DNA of 64,000 bases from Dipteris shenzhenensis (lineage: Eukaryota > Polypodiophyta > Polypodiopsida > Gleicheniales). Location of the stretch: the NCBI GenBank assembly GCA_047967505.1, contig CM106539.1. One strand, 5' to 3'. Numbering within the stretch: the stretch's first letter is position 1; the number at the start of each line of letters is the position of its first letter. Below are positions 43,308 to 55,900 of the stretch, one piece after another. Under the pieces are notes generated by a model, which saw nothing but the letters and a program-made list of their open reading frames with translations, was not told where the DNA came from and did no database searches. Made by a program: the position numbers and the translations under genes.

Positions 43308-44426
43308 TCATGAATGGGGACTAAAACCTGTAGCTGAATGTTTGGCATTGTTATATGCAAATTCTAATATGGGCAAGTATTGCTCCCAATTAGTTTTCCA
43401 TTTACTTACATATGCTCGAAGCATATCTTCAATGATCTGATTGACCCTTTCAGTTTGACCATCACTCTGTGGATGATCTGTGGTGCTTATATTCAACAAA
43501 GTTTTCAATTTTATAAACAAAGCCCTCCAAAAATGGATGTTAAATTTGCTATCCTGGTCACTAACAATACTGGATGGTAGCCTATACAATCTATAAATAT
43601 GCTCCACAAATAGCCTAGCTAATTTTGGAGTTTTAACATCTTCATTGACAAGAATAAAATGAGCTATCTTGCTCAACTGATCAACAACTACCAACATAGA
43701 GTTGTGCCCCCTTTGTGTCCTAGGTAATCCCACAATAAAGTCCATGGAGGTGCTCTCCCATTTGCTAGATGGAACCTCCAATGGGTGGAGGAGACCTCCT
43801 ACCTTAAGGCGTTTAGCCTTATTAACATTGCATTTTTGGCAATTCAATACATAATCTTGGACGTCCTTACCTATACCAAGCCAAAAGAATTGCCTTTTTA
43901 GAAGCGCATACATCTTCTAAATTCTTGCGTGTCCAACACTCGGATTATCATGACATTCAAAAAGAATTTGGTGCCTAACGTCATTATTATCTGGGACACA
44001 TAATCTACCCTTGTAGAGCAGGTAGCCATCCTCAATAGTATATTTTTTCCACCTGAATCCATTATCATCAACCTGTTGTATGTCGCCATTTCCATGCGAC
44101 TTCTCAGTGGAAGCCTCTTGATTAGTTGAATCCCTATTTCTAATTGCTTTCCATATTTCAGAGAAGTGAGGATCAAACTCACATTTCCCTTTTAAGGACT
44201 CTAGGAAATCATCCTGAAATTGAGTAAAACTTAATTCATTAACAATTGGCATTTGGCTAAGTGAGTTTGCTACCACATTGAACTTCCCCTTCCAATATGT
44301 CAATTGCATATCAGACTCTTGTATTAATTCAGCCCATCTAGATTTTCTACCTTTAAGCTCTGGTTGATTGTTGTGAATCCACTTAATGCTCTCTTGATCA
44401 AAGATGATCTTGAATTTTGGCACCAT
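43308..44426 (-). pseudogene. Gypsy integrase and end of RNase H
   Basis: Contains an HHCC zinc region (ILFECHDNPSVGHARI ... LNCQKCNVNK) and a DDE core: STSMDFIVGLPRT, SIVSDQDSKFNIHFW and DHPQSDGQTERVNQIIEDML. A frame change near 43915 splits it. It ends at HSATGFSPHS, where gypsy integrases normally continue. Confidence 0.88.
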
Positions 44427-44496
44427 ATAAATACTGCCTCCACTTCTTTAAAGCATAAACTATAGTGTACAGTTCCTTCTCATATGCCGAGTAATT

Positions 44497-45343
44497 CTAT
44501 TGGGCACGATCTAACTTTTTTCTTTCAAAAGAAACTGGTCGACCTTTTTGTAAAAGTACCATCCCAATCGCAAAATCATTGGCATCTGTCTCAACCACAA
44601 ATGGTTCGTTGGGATCCACTACCTCTAAGACAAGAGGTGCTGCTATAGCTACTTTTATTTTTTCCAAAATTCTCTTTCGAGGTTCATCCCATATGAAGGT
44701 GCTTCCCTTCCCCTTAAGCTGGTCCATCATCAAAATAGCAATCTTAGTGTAATCTTGGATGAATCTCCTATATAATGTAGACAAACCTAAGAATATCTGT
44801 AATTCTTCTAGTTTTGTAGGATGTGGCCATTCCAATATAGCCCTTACCTTTTCAAGGTCCATAGGAACCCCTTCTTGGAATATTATGTCCTAAGTATTTC
44901 ACTTCTTTTGCAAAGAATTCACATTTGGATTCTTTAGCAAAGAGTAAATTATCTCTAAGCAGATGCTAGAACACTTTTCGCAAATGTTCCAAATGCTATT
45001 TTATGGTTTTCCTATGTATAAGGATATAATCTAAAAATACTACATCAAATTTTCGTAAATATGGCCTTAAGACACTATTCATAAGTGTCATGAAAGTTGT
45101 TGGAGCATTTGTTAATCCAAATGGCATTACTTTAAATTGATAATGCCCATACTTAGTACGAAATGATGTCTTAGGGACATCCTCTTCCCTAATTTGTACT
45201 TGGTGATATCTTGGCCTTAAATAAATTTCAGTAAAATATTTTGCCACTTGCAATTGATCAAAGAGCTCATCAATGACAGGCATAGGATACTTATTTTTTA
45301 TGGTGATTTTATTTAATGCTTGGTAATCTATACATAAAGGCAT
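44497..45343 (-). pseudogene. Gypsy reverse transcriptase / RNase H, catalytic box mutated
   Basis: [40 protein letters not shown] and [14 protein letters not shown] are clear RT motifs. The catalytic box reads [10 protein letters not shown] instead of FxDDILI: the second Asp is Tyr, so the enzyme is dead regardless of the frameshifts. The connection LGLSTLYRRFIQDYTKIAIL and the RNase H start follow in 44862-44497. Confidence 0.9.
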
Positions 45344-45382
45344 AGTACCATCCTTTTTCTTTACTAGTAAAACTGATTCAGA

Positions 45383-46367
45383 TCAAGGTGAGCTACTTGG
45401 TTGAATTTGGCCCTTCCTGAGGTATTTAGTTAATTGTCTTTCAACCTCACATTCCTCCATTTGACTAATCCTATATGGGGGTCTAAAAACAAGGGTAGAT
45501 CCAGGAATCAAATCTATTTTATGATCTAATTCTCTCTCAGGGGGTAAACCATCAGGAAAATTAGACAGAAAAACATCTTTAAATTCAAACATTAAATCAT
45601 TAAAAGAAGATATATACTTTTTAACATTATAAAAAACAATATTACTTCTTTCTAATGTAGAAGACATAAAATCACGAATAAAAGTAAGCTCACAGAGATA
45701 TACCTCACATTCTTCTTGGTGTAGTAGTCGTTCCAAGTCCATTGAACAAACAAGAGGAGAGTTAGGCACATCATGTTCTCCTTGGATTTGGAAGACTCTA
45801 CCCTCTTTTTCAAACATAATGGAGTTATTAAGATAACTCCATTGTAAGCTATGCCCAAGACTATACAGCCATTCTTGACCAAGCACTACGTCTGTTTGAT
45901 TGAGATGCATGATTTGGAAATTCAAGGTATCCTGATAGCTTTGAATATCCACCTCTACACCATGTATCATGGTGTCCCAAACTTTTTTATCACTGCCCTT
46001 TGCCAAAGAGACCACATTTTTATTTGCACTTGGACTCTTAGGCAATTTTAACTTCTTAACTTAATGAGTAGTTTAAGAAATTATGTGTTGCATTGTCATC
46101 GACCATCACTCTTACCCTTTGCCCCTTTATTTTTCCTTGCATCCTCATTAAGTAATGAGGACCAAAGGTGGGCTGCCACATTGCCGATGATAGACAACAC
46201 ATGTGGGTGGTATCCTCATGATAGACCTCTACCTTAGTGTACTTTTCAGTATCATTAAGCGACAACACCTGCACCGCATGTACTTGCTTTTGTGGAGGTC
46301 TAGCTGGGGCTTTAGCTCCCGCTTCTTTATTTTTAGAGTAGTTCCAAGCAGCATGGTCTTTGCCCAA
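45383..46367 (-). pseudogene. Gypsy protease region
   Basis: VRVMVDDNATHNFLN is the active-site segment (usually DSGATHNF), followed by DVVLGQEWLYSLGHSLQWSY and a C-terminal part leading to the RT (RPPYRISQMEECEVERQLTK). A stop splits it near 46056. Confidence 0.85.
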
Positions 46368-47769
46368 ACATTTAAAGCAAAGATTTTCCTATTTGGCCCT
46401 TTCATAAGCCTCTTTCTTCAAGAGAGGATAATTTTGTGTTTGAGGTTTCTTAGGTGGTGCTTGAGGAACCTCCTTCTTAAATTGTCCCTTACTTTTCAAA
46501 TTGGGAAATTTGTTGAACTTAAGAACAAAGCCTGTTTGTTCTAAAGTTCTAACTTTGGGTTTCCTCATTGTATCGTCATATATTTGGGCCGTGCGCCAAC
46601 TCCATTTGGTAAGAAAACCTATCAATATCTTGAGTATGAGATGAATTTAATAATATGATATGAGTAGAAATTAGTCAAATTAACTTGGTTGTGTTCTACA
46701 TTAAAAAATCTTCAAATATGTCTTTACACTTTGAAATTTGGGTAACACATGAAAAAGTTACAGGAGATTGGTTTTCATATTTTAGTGTATTTTTTGTTTT
46801 ACCCCCCCTCATCCAAAAGACCCCCCCCTTGGGCTTCACATATTATGAAAAATATGTATAAATCTTAAAAACTTGCATATTTTTGAAGGTATATACCTTA
46901 TATTTTGTGGGAGGGGACATAAAATTCTCATATTTTTCCCTTGCATATTTGAATATTTAAAAGGAAATTCATGCATATTCTATATAGACCGTGTCCCCCC
47001 ATACCCTAAATTTTAGACGAGGGTAAAAACATATTACATATTGAGTTGGCACCCCAAGATTTGGGCATACTTAATTGCTTCCTCAAAGGTTTTGGGAGAA
47101 TTTATTTTCACCTCAACCTGATAAGTGTCTTTGAGACCTCTCATGAAACCCCTTATCTTCTGGAATTCATCAATTCCTTTCAGCCTAAGGACTGCCTCCC
47201 TATAATTTGCTATATACTGGACTAGAATGTTTTTACCCATAGTGCAATTGTCCCAAGCCTCCCATGCTCTTTCTAACTCATTTTTTGGTAAAAACTCTTT
47301 TAAGAAGGCTTGTTCAAACTCAGCCCAATACCTAGGAATTCTATCATTTCTCTAAGGCTCATCCACCATATATAGGCCTTGTTTCCAAGGGAAAGACTTG
47401 CTTCCATGACTTGATTTTCGGGAGGGGTATTCTTGAGTCGATGGAAGTCTTGCCATTTTGCAAGAACATATTAATCGCATCTTTATTATGCTCCTTTTCT
47501 TCCCCTTTGAAAATTGGCAGTTTCAAGTCCTTAAGAATGTTAGAGGTTTCTCTAAGTTGAGAGGTGGACCTCTCAACTTGATTAGGAGGAGTTGATGATT
47601 TTTCCATAGGAGTTACCATGGCTAACTTGATTATGGCTTTAGCTAGGATTTTCAAAGTATTACGAATAAGTCCTAACTGTGCTTCCATATTTTGTGTTTG
47701 AGTTTCAAGTTTAGTGAATTCTATAAATAGAATTCCATAATAACCGTAATCTAAGTCTTCCATTTCCAT
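46340..47769 (-). pseudogene. Gypsy gag, interrupted
   Basis: 47769-47359 has a coiled N-terminus and LKLPIFKGEE; 47330-47034 has the capsid part (FEQAFLKEFLPKNELERAWE, GKNILVQYIANYREAVLRLK). About 400 bp of AT-rich foreign DNA (46630-47033, with C-homopolymer runs near 46803-46830) intervenes. Then a lysine-rich linker and a knuckle CFKCLGKDHAAWNY whose last Cys is Tyr, after an in-frame TAG. Confidence 0.8.
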
Positions 47770-47989
47770 GTCATCCTCGTGAGTTTCATTTTGTACTTAC
47801 TCATGTATTTCCTCTCCAGCAATAGCTTTTCCTTTTCTTGCCCTTTCCTCGCTCTCGGTAACCATTTCATCCCTTTTTGGAGTTGACATTTTCAAATGCA
47901 AGTTTTCCATATTTTTATAAAGCAAAAGCTTTGTCGAGAGAAAAATATGATTGCCACGTCCCTAGAATTTGCTCTTGGATTTGTCTTTT

Positions 47990-48019
47990 GAATTCGAACC
48001 TGCTCTCGTTGCGTGCCAA
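47990..48019 (-). other. Possible primer-binding site of the second gypsy element
   Basis: Minus strand TTGGCACGC followed by AGAGCAGGTTCGAATTC. The second part equals the usual extension of tRNA-Met-type sites, but the first part departs from TGGTATC. Confidence 0.35.
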
Positions 48020-48020
48020 C

Positions 48021-50439
48021 AAGTTATAATTCTTCAGTCCCACTCTCAAACTTCTCGACTTGGTCTTCAATCCTCGTCTTTAAATTTGGAGAGGCTAAAA
48101 TGCCTTGGAGTGCCTTGGAGAGAAAGAGGAAAGCGGGGGAAATGGAAAAAGAAAAGGCTTATACACTTAGAATTTCAGAGGGGTAGAAATGTATATGATG
48201 AAGTGGATTTTTTTCTAAATGTTTTAAAACCTTGGGAAAACGTGGCTGCGGCCTCCTTTGCATATTTGTGATTTTTTGCGGGTTGACGAAGGTTGTCAAA
48301 TATGGTTGCACATTCAACTTCTTTGTTCTTTTACTCTTCATGCTCTTATCTACTCCTGGCAGCTCTGAGCCTTTCAACCTTATTTACTCAGGTATGCAGC
48401 TTCATGAAATCGGTAGTGGACTATTTGAAGATTAGTGCTTGCATGATTGGGTTTCTCTCATCTCCTATGCACATAGTGCTTGGGTCGTTATAATGGTTGC
48501 ATGCAATCCAGCAGGGCCATCCTTTGGTGTAGGTGCTAGGCCTGTTAGATGTGTGCGTCCTCATGGGAGACTTGGGGTACATGATTGTAATTGGTCCATG
48601 CATGTTGGACATTGCATTAGAGCAACAACGGCCATGTGGTATGCCAGCAAAGCAAGTGGTAGACATGCAGAGTGGTCAGGTGCACAGGTGGCAGATGAGT
48701 TAGCAAAGATGGCATGGCATGGGGGCACATGTGCCCCACAAGGTGATACATGGTGGATGGGCCAATGGATCGTAAAGCACGAGGTAGATGGCTAACCAAC
48801 TATCACAACGGCCATGAAGACAACGGATTGCATCCAAGAGCTCCTATTGTTGGGGAACTTTAGTGCAGGACTCGAGGCAAATGCACCGAGCGTACATGGT
48901 GGGCATAGATTGACCCAGGAGCTGACAGCATATGGCAAGCGGGACGTGGTCGTGTACAATGTACATAAGGGACTGGAGCATGTTGCCCACTCACCCCTTG
49001 ATGCACGACACATGGCTACATACCAACAATCACTATGGAAGTCCGATGGCAAGCCAAGGGAGGACGTGTGACCATGATCCAACAAGCAAAAGATCAGATC
49101 AACGGCCCTTGACCATCATCATCGATAAAGGCATGCAACACAGAGGAAAGCAGTTTAGCTAGCGAAGCTGAGTGAAACATGGAATAGAGACGTCGTGGGC
49201 TAGTTGCACTTGAGAAGAATTGAGCAAGATGAGATGCCAGGAGATAGAGAAGCACCAAAGCTTGTGAACAAGAAGGAACACGGGCCTGTGGGAGTGGCTG
49301 ATCATGTTGGAGAGGCGACCACATAAGAGCTGTATGTCCAGTGAGGAGACATACGGTGTGTGTGTGGAGCCAAGAGATTTTGTAACTTGTGGAAGGCTTG
49401 GATCTCACATTATTTCTGGACTTCCTTCACTGGTGTTAATCTCTTGCTTCATCCCAAGTCTCTCTGTCGAAGGAGCGGCTGTTTGCATGGTGTATGCTTT
49501 TGAGTGATGAGCCATGGGTTTGTTGTTGTCGACTCATGGATTTGAGGCTTTGTTTGTCTACTAAGTCAAAGTGTGGTCCTTAGCGAGTCATGTGAGTGGA
49601 GAGGGAGGGCGGGGTAAATTCTGTGAGGAAAGCAGTGCCATTGTGTGGGTGATGAAGGTCTGTGTGCATTTTTCGTTGAGGATAGCCCAAGGGAGGTAAC
49701 AGTAAAACTAGCCCATGCACAAGCAAGACACTTAACATGCCTCGAACAACCGATCCCATGTTTGAGTCTCATCCAAATCAAAATCTATAGATAGAACCAA
49801 GGAATATTCCCAAAGGTTGAGGCTTGACCTAGGGTCTACTCGATGAGCCAACCTTTTGACCGGGATTTGTTTGACCCTAGCATTGTGTCGTAACATTAAA
49901 ACAAACCGGTGTGCCTTCTAGGTCAATATGTACATGTAGCCCATTGCATAGATTTCCTGTGTGCATATCGGGAGGTTGCGGGCTTGATCGTCGTCAGGTG
50001 GACTATGCACAACTGGAATTGCGATGAAATATTTAGGGGTTGATTTTGTGAGGCACCGGTGGTCGAGTGGCCAATCCTTTTACACCGCATGGAGTCTACA
50101 TAACCTAAAGGCTAACTCTCGCTATTCTGAGAGGTGGAGAAGAGTAGTTAAGGGTTGGTTAGTTTTTAAGGTCCCATCCTAGGTCGATGGTTGGTATTTA
50201 AAGGGAGTATCTAATGGTTGTGTTTAAACCCTTGGATCTAAGGCCTGTAGGGAGATCCCGTTGAGATTGGATGGCTGTGAGCAGGCTTTGGGACTTAGTT
50301 GTTTTCAAAGGTGAGTTTGGGAGAGTCCAAGGGACGATACATCCCAAAGGATCAGAGCTTCAAAGAGAGGGGTGACTTCCATGATTGATCTCGTGTAGGA
50401 TAACACCAAGTTTGAGCCACTAGACTATGAGAGAAAAGA
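48021..50439. other. Unassigned mixed-composition stretch
   Basis: Open frames of up to 118 codons occur on both strands (for example 48439-48795 and 49094-49408), but they overlap each other antisense and show no family motif. Could be decayed LTR or host sequence. No gene call is supported. Confidence 0.4.
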
Positions 50440-50459
50440 AGGAGGAAGAAGTTATTATA

Positions 50460-50630
50460 TATTTGAAAAAAGTGAAAACTCAAGTGGGAAGGGGGGAAGG
50501 GAGGGGAGGAGAGGGGGGGGGTGGTGGAGGGGGGTAGTGGGGTGGAGGAGGGGGGTGGGGGTGGGTGGAGGGTGGAGGGGGGTGAAGGGGTGGGGGAGCT
50601 GGAAAGGGGGGTGGAGGGGGTGGATGGTGA
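50460..50630 (+). repeat. G-rich, quadruplex-prone tract
   Basis: Runs of 3-9 G separated by single A or T or short AGA/TGG spacers, with almost no C. Non-coding. Confidence 0.85.
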
Positions 50631-51049
50631 AAACTTTACGGATAGAAACTAGAGTTGGGAATTCTTCTTTACTCTCCTAGCCCTTGAGTGATATATTTGT
50701 GATAGTTGATGGTAGTTTGTTCTTTACACCACATACTTGCATATGTCTACTTGTTACTTCAGATGCTAGTCTCCCTGACAATGGCGCCAAATGTTGGCTC
50801 TTTCCCACGACTTTTGCCAAAAGAGCAAGGTGTTCTAAGTATGGAGGGTTCGGAGGTTTTTTGTCACCTATAGATATATCGATGTCATCATTATAGTATA
50901 AGTGTGGATGAGGACCTTGGGTCGTATTCTAGTGAGAGACGTAGGCTTAAGTATGGGAAGCAAAAGTTGCACATGCATGTGTGAAAGAAATGTTCATCAA
51001 CATGGTCATGGTAATGGAAGCTTCTTCCTCCATTGGGGGTTGAAAGTTT

Positions 51050-51370
51050 TAGAAGAGGGAGGTTCAAGATTTAGAAGGGGGTCTAGGGTTCAGAAGGGGG
51101 TCCAAGATTTAGAAGGGGTTTCAAGGTTAGAAGCGATTTTAGGGTTAGAAGGAGAATCCAACATAGCAGAGTACATGGTGGAGAACTCATCTCCCTCATA
51201 GGTCGTGGAGGTCAAGGGTTGAAGAACTAGACTAAGAGAGTAAGGGTTGAGGGGAAGCATAGGAGGGGGAGAGGAAGAAGGGAGGAGGAAAGGGAGAGCA
51301 GGAGGTGCAAGGTTAGAGGAGAGGGAGAGGAGGCAAGGTTGGAGGAGAAGGGAGTAAGAGGCAAGGTTAG
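51050..51370. repeat. Purine-rich repeat block
   Basis: Repeats such as AGATTTAGAAGGGG and GGTTCAGAAGGGGGTC at 51060-51130, then GGAGGGGGAGAGGAAG-type DNA to 51370. No gene seen. Confidence 0.7.
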
Positions 51371-51534
51371 GACATGCTTTTGGACATGAAGTGCAAGGGA
51401 GCATGGACACTTGGAGACAATTGCATGGAACACCAAAGTAGAACTCAACACAATGTCCCAAAGAATATGGGCTTCATTCCATTATGGGTGATTTATGTTT
51501 CTCTCTTTGCATGTAGGAATTGTAAGAATTTCTC

Positions 51535-51825
51535 TCTCTACATGTAGAGCTTGCATCTATGATGTACATATAGAAGTTGCATTATGCATGACATTGTAGG
51601 ACTTGCATGTAGGAGTTGCATATAGGAGTTGCATGTAGAACATGCATGTAGGAGTTTTTTGTAGAACATGACTTGCATGTAGGAGTTGTATGTAGAAGTT
51701 GCATGTAGGACTTGCATGTAGAACATGCATGTAGGATTTGTATGTAGAACATGCATGTAGGACTTGCATGTAGGATTTGTATGTAGAACATGGATGTAGG
51801 AGTTGCATGTAGAACATGCATGTTG
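51535..51825. repeat. Minisatellite of about 15-bp units
   Basis: Tandem TTGCATGTAGGAG and ATGCATGTAGAAC-type units (consensus about TTGCATGTAGRAN). All three minus frames stay open because the unit lacks stops, giving overlapping MHVLHA/SYMQ-type strings that are not real proteins. Confidence 0.88.
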
Positions 51826-51989
51826 AATTCTTAAGAGAGATTATTCCTAGCCTTATGCAAGTACAAGCAGAGCTTTTCAGCTACTCTACACACACATTCT
51901 GTGCTACTTAAGTCCATGTTGGCATAGAGTCAACATCAGTTCACGAAGTATGAAGATCATCCACCAATGGTGCAAGTATACATACATGA

Positions 51990-52100
51990 ACGTATGATTA
52001 CTAGGAATATCGTAGTTCACAATTATCACTAACCATATAGAACAAGGTCTTGATTGACATCCAAAGGAATTAACACCTGTCACCATCCATGGCTAATTTT
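51990..52100 (-). pseudogene. Short, strongly diverged TNP2 relic (exon 3)
   Basis: The minus strand gives GVNSFGCQSRPCSIWLVIIV then NYDIP, matching GVNPFGLRSTSWSTWPIVVV then NYNIP of copy B. Both sides quickly lose similarity. A third, older generation of the same transposase family in this window. Confidence 0.65.
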
Positions 52101-52178
52101 TAAGGCTCATCTTATGGCCACTTGTCCTCTATGTGGCACCACATGCCTTCACATTGAGAACCTCGATGTGGCATGGTG

Positions 52179-52201
52179 CCACATTGAGATTCTCAATGTG
52201 G
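52179..52201. repeat. Perfect 11-bp inverted repeat
   Basis: CCACATTGAGA, one T, TCTCAATGTGG. It sits in a patch with repeated TCCTCTATGTGGCACCA phrases (52113 and 52226). Confidence 0.7.
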
Positions 52202-52656
52202 AACGACACCTTACCATGCCATTGGTCCTCTATGTGGCACCATGCCTTTTCATTAGAGTCAAGATGCTCAACATGCAATTTATTAAGCATTGGTCATGAT
52301 CATCCCATCTGAGTTGGGCCAATTAAGCAAAATAAATATGTATTTTTGCCTAGGTATAATAGGCATATGTTCTTTGCTATGGTAACTCCTTATGTCTCTT
52401 GCTTGTATCATAGTGCTCTACATTTTGGACAAGCTATGGCATGGTCATGTGCATCCAAACATTTGGGTAATAATAATGGATGGAGCTATAGTTCATATCC
52501 AATTAATGCTACTACACAAGACCTTTATTTGACTCTTTCTAAGCCTCTCAAACCATGTTACACTACTACACACGCATCCTATTGCGACGTTTACGTAGCG
52601 ACGATTAGCGCCCGCTTAGCGTTAATCGTCGGTATAAAAATCAGGTGTCATAAATC

Positions 52657-52749
52657 GTCGCTATATAGCGACTTTTACTAAGCGTCGCTATATAGCGACG
52701 TTAGTAAAAGTCGCTATATAGCGACTTTTAAAGGTCGCTATATAGCGAC
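52657..52749. repeat. Left subterminal palindromes of CACTA C
   Basis: Four GTCGCTATATAGCGAC sites (52657-52672, 52684-52699, 52710-52725, 52734-52749), against six in B; two B sites are missing here. Confidence 0.93.
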
Positions 52750-52950
52750 ACTGAGACAATATATTATAGTGACGTTTTACAGAGAGGTTTTTTTTTTTTT
52801 TTAGCCTTAAAATTTATTTTCTTCCAATGACAAAATTTTTTAAATTTTCATACATGTTTGAGCTCATAGAGAATTAAAAAATGAGAGCATGTACATCAAG
52901 CCTTTGAAGCTCATATATTCATGTCCAAGTTTGAGATGAGAAAAATCAAA

Positions 52951-55900
52951 TTAAATAAGAGCATTTACATCAACTGTTTCATCTTGAGCCAAGTCTAAGG
53001 CGCCAAGCAAGTCTATCTCCAACTCTATACCGAGTTGATCTCCTATATCATCATCGTACTCTAGCATCGTACGTTCACCTAAAAGTATTTGATCATCTTC
53101 TTCAATTAAGCTTAAGTGTGGTGATTGATCTTGACGATTGTTGTCTTCCTCGTCAATATCGTGATCTCCATCCTCCTCCCGTGCGATGTCATTATGCGCA
53201 TCTTCCTCTTGCCTCATATGGTGATCTACATCTTCTTCGCTAGATTCATCAATTGGATCCGGCATTGGTAGTGGCATCTCCATATCGACATCTCGATCTT
53301 CAAAAATCTGCTTACTTCGTGGTGCAACTTGGATCACGTACCACCATCTTGGATCAGAACGATCCGGATGAAAAACCACCTATATTGAAGATGAAAAATC
53401 ACGTGCCAAATGTCGTCAATTATATATATATCAATGGACTTAAAAAACGAAAGCTTCGACTAATTAAATCATTAGTATGCACCTGCTCACAGTGCTCGGG
53501 AAGAACAAAAGTATCACTTTCATCGGTCCAATGTTTGGTGGAGTCTATTGCAAAGAGACCGCTACCATCTTTTCTCACAGTCGCATGGGGACCGTTGTAA
53601 GTAGTTCTAAACCATTTTACATCAAGAATGAAAATAGTAAATCGTCTGAAATCAATTTCATAGATGTCGCGTATGGTATGGTTCCACAATAATCCAACTG
53701 TGAGGAGAGAAGATTGGTATCCGAAGCACTTGCTTGGCTATCTTGTGTGAAGTTAGCCATGACTCCACAATCATACGTGACTCTCTTTGAATCGATGCGT
53801 TCTACGCGAAAATGTCGTCCATATGACCATAATGCACTGTACTTTTTGTACTGTAAAAGAGCAGCATTAAAACAATGAAGATGCACCTATTTTATAGCAT
53901 ATATTGCCACAAATAATTACTTAATTACATCAAGAGATAAGAAACTTACATGCACCATACATCCAGATGATAACTCCCGCTCGCGCTCGTTTATTGTCTC
54001 TCCATCACGTTCGGCTTTACGTATAGCTAGTTGTAGCCAATCAAGTGACATGTGAGTAGGGAGAAGAGCCAGATCTCGTGGATATGGTTGTGATCGCCTG
54101 TACATTACTCTGAATCTCGTCCTTGCATTTATTCTTTCTGCTTTGGCCACTTCATATCTCTCAATCCACTTCTGCATCTCAGGGCTATTGAGGATAGAAA
54201 ACTTATTGAATTTCTCCATTTGCTCTTCGCTCATCTTTCGTTCAATCCCTTTTCCTTGGGGGACCTCGCCAATGATGCGATCATCATCCTTGTTGTGCCA
54301 AGCTTGCGGCATATCAGGATCCGTGGATGTAAGAAACTCTGTGATATATACTAATGACTCTTGCACAAGCCATCCCTCTGCCATGCTTGCTTCTAGTCTT
54401 GCTCTTTGTCTTACAAACCCCTTTAAAGTTTTCATAAACTGCTCGAGAAAAAACATCCATCGATTATGAACGGTACCTGCTATAGCCACCTCATCAACTA
54501 TGTGCACAAGTAAGTGGACTTGAGTTGTCATAATGCTTGAGGGAAAGTGCTTCTCAAGCAAGCATACGGCTTCGATGGATTCCACCCTAGCCTTCTCGAT
54601 GCTCGATATAGAGATCTCTTTTTGAGATATCCACCTGTTTCACATGTCCATGCATATGTAAGATATTTGAGATATCCACCTATTTCACATGTCCATGAAG
54701 AAAATACATAATGCGAATTGATAGTAAGCATACCTCACAATACCACAGATCTTGAATATAGCATTTCTAACATCTTCTTGTAAGCACCCTTTTATTGTAA
54801 TTGGAAGGATGAACTATCAAAGCAACAATGAAATCATGTCAACAATATAACATAATAATAATTATGCTAATGCATCACTATTATCGGTACACTAATTCTA
54901 CTTAGAATACCTGTAAGACCTTGTGCCAATCATGGGACTTGAGGCCACTAAGCTTATTGTCCTTTGAAAATGCTCCTTTCAAGCAACGCATGTACCCTGT
55001 CGGTGTTTGAAAAGAGGCAATGTCTGCCTTGATCGCTGCCTCCTCCCTCGTAGAGAGGATCCACGTTGCTTTCAGGAGGACAAATTTTCCTGAAGCATGC
55101 ACTTGGGGCCACAAATGAGACATCCTATTCATAGCACGCAAGTCTTCTCGCACTCCTCTCAAGTCCTTGGAACCAACCAAGTGTGGCCAAATGGTAGCCC
55201 CCACATTCTTAAAGATATGCATGGGATCCAAGAGATGATTGATTTGTAACTGACCCCAATAAGGAAGCTCGTGAAAGATCGATAGCCTCTTCATACCAGG
55301 AGGAGGTTCCTCTCCATTCTCCCTCCAAGCTTGAATCCAATCACTTGCTTTCAAATATGATGGTGGTGGATCAAGCTGACCTCCACGTGCGAGATGGTCG
55401 AGCGGAAGGTATCGAGCATGACCTTCATAAACATTTTTCCTCATGTGTTTGGAGTAGCGTGCAAGCGATTTCAAAGCGGGTCCACAAACAGGACAAGCAT
55501 GGTACCCACTTGTAACAAGTCCTGCACGCGTGCATAAATATGTTAGTATAAGACATGCGTGCAAAAGAGAGTAAAAAAAGCATAATCCCTCATTGTACAT
55601 GTAAAGACATAACCACGTACCTGCGCACTCTCCATATCCTGGGTAGTCATGCATGGTCCACATCAAGATACCCCTGACTAAAATATCATTGGTATGCCTA
55701 GGAGCTCTGGAAATATCAAAGACCTGCACTCCTCTCCATAATATCTGTAACTCCTCTATCAAAGGTGCCATGTACACGTCCATGTTTTTTGCCTTGTACT
55801 TTCCTGGCACAAGTAGTGCAAGCATGAGGTGTCCCTTTTTTATTGTTAGCCATGGTGGGATATTGTAATTCACCACGACTATGGGCCATGTCGACCAAGA

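Larger units (their letters stand above)
43300..47800 (-). mobile_element. Second decayed Ty3/gypsy element, truncated
   Basis: Minus-strand order gag (47769-46340), protease (46367-45383), RT (45343-44862), RNase H (44862-44426), integrase (44426-43308): the gypsy order. It is cut after the integrase core, with no chromodomain or 3' LTR. TTGGCACGC plus AGAGCAGGTTCGAATTC at about 48019-47990 resembles a primer-binding site, hinting that a 5' LTR began near 48020, but the LTR itself was not confirmed. Confidence 0.85.

Noticed and set aside
48439-49408. Overlapping frames of 85-118 codons on both strands
   Set aside because: No motif, antisense overlap, and no support for either strand; left as unassigned.
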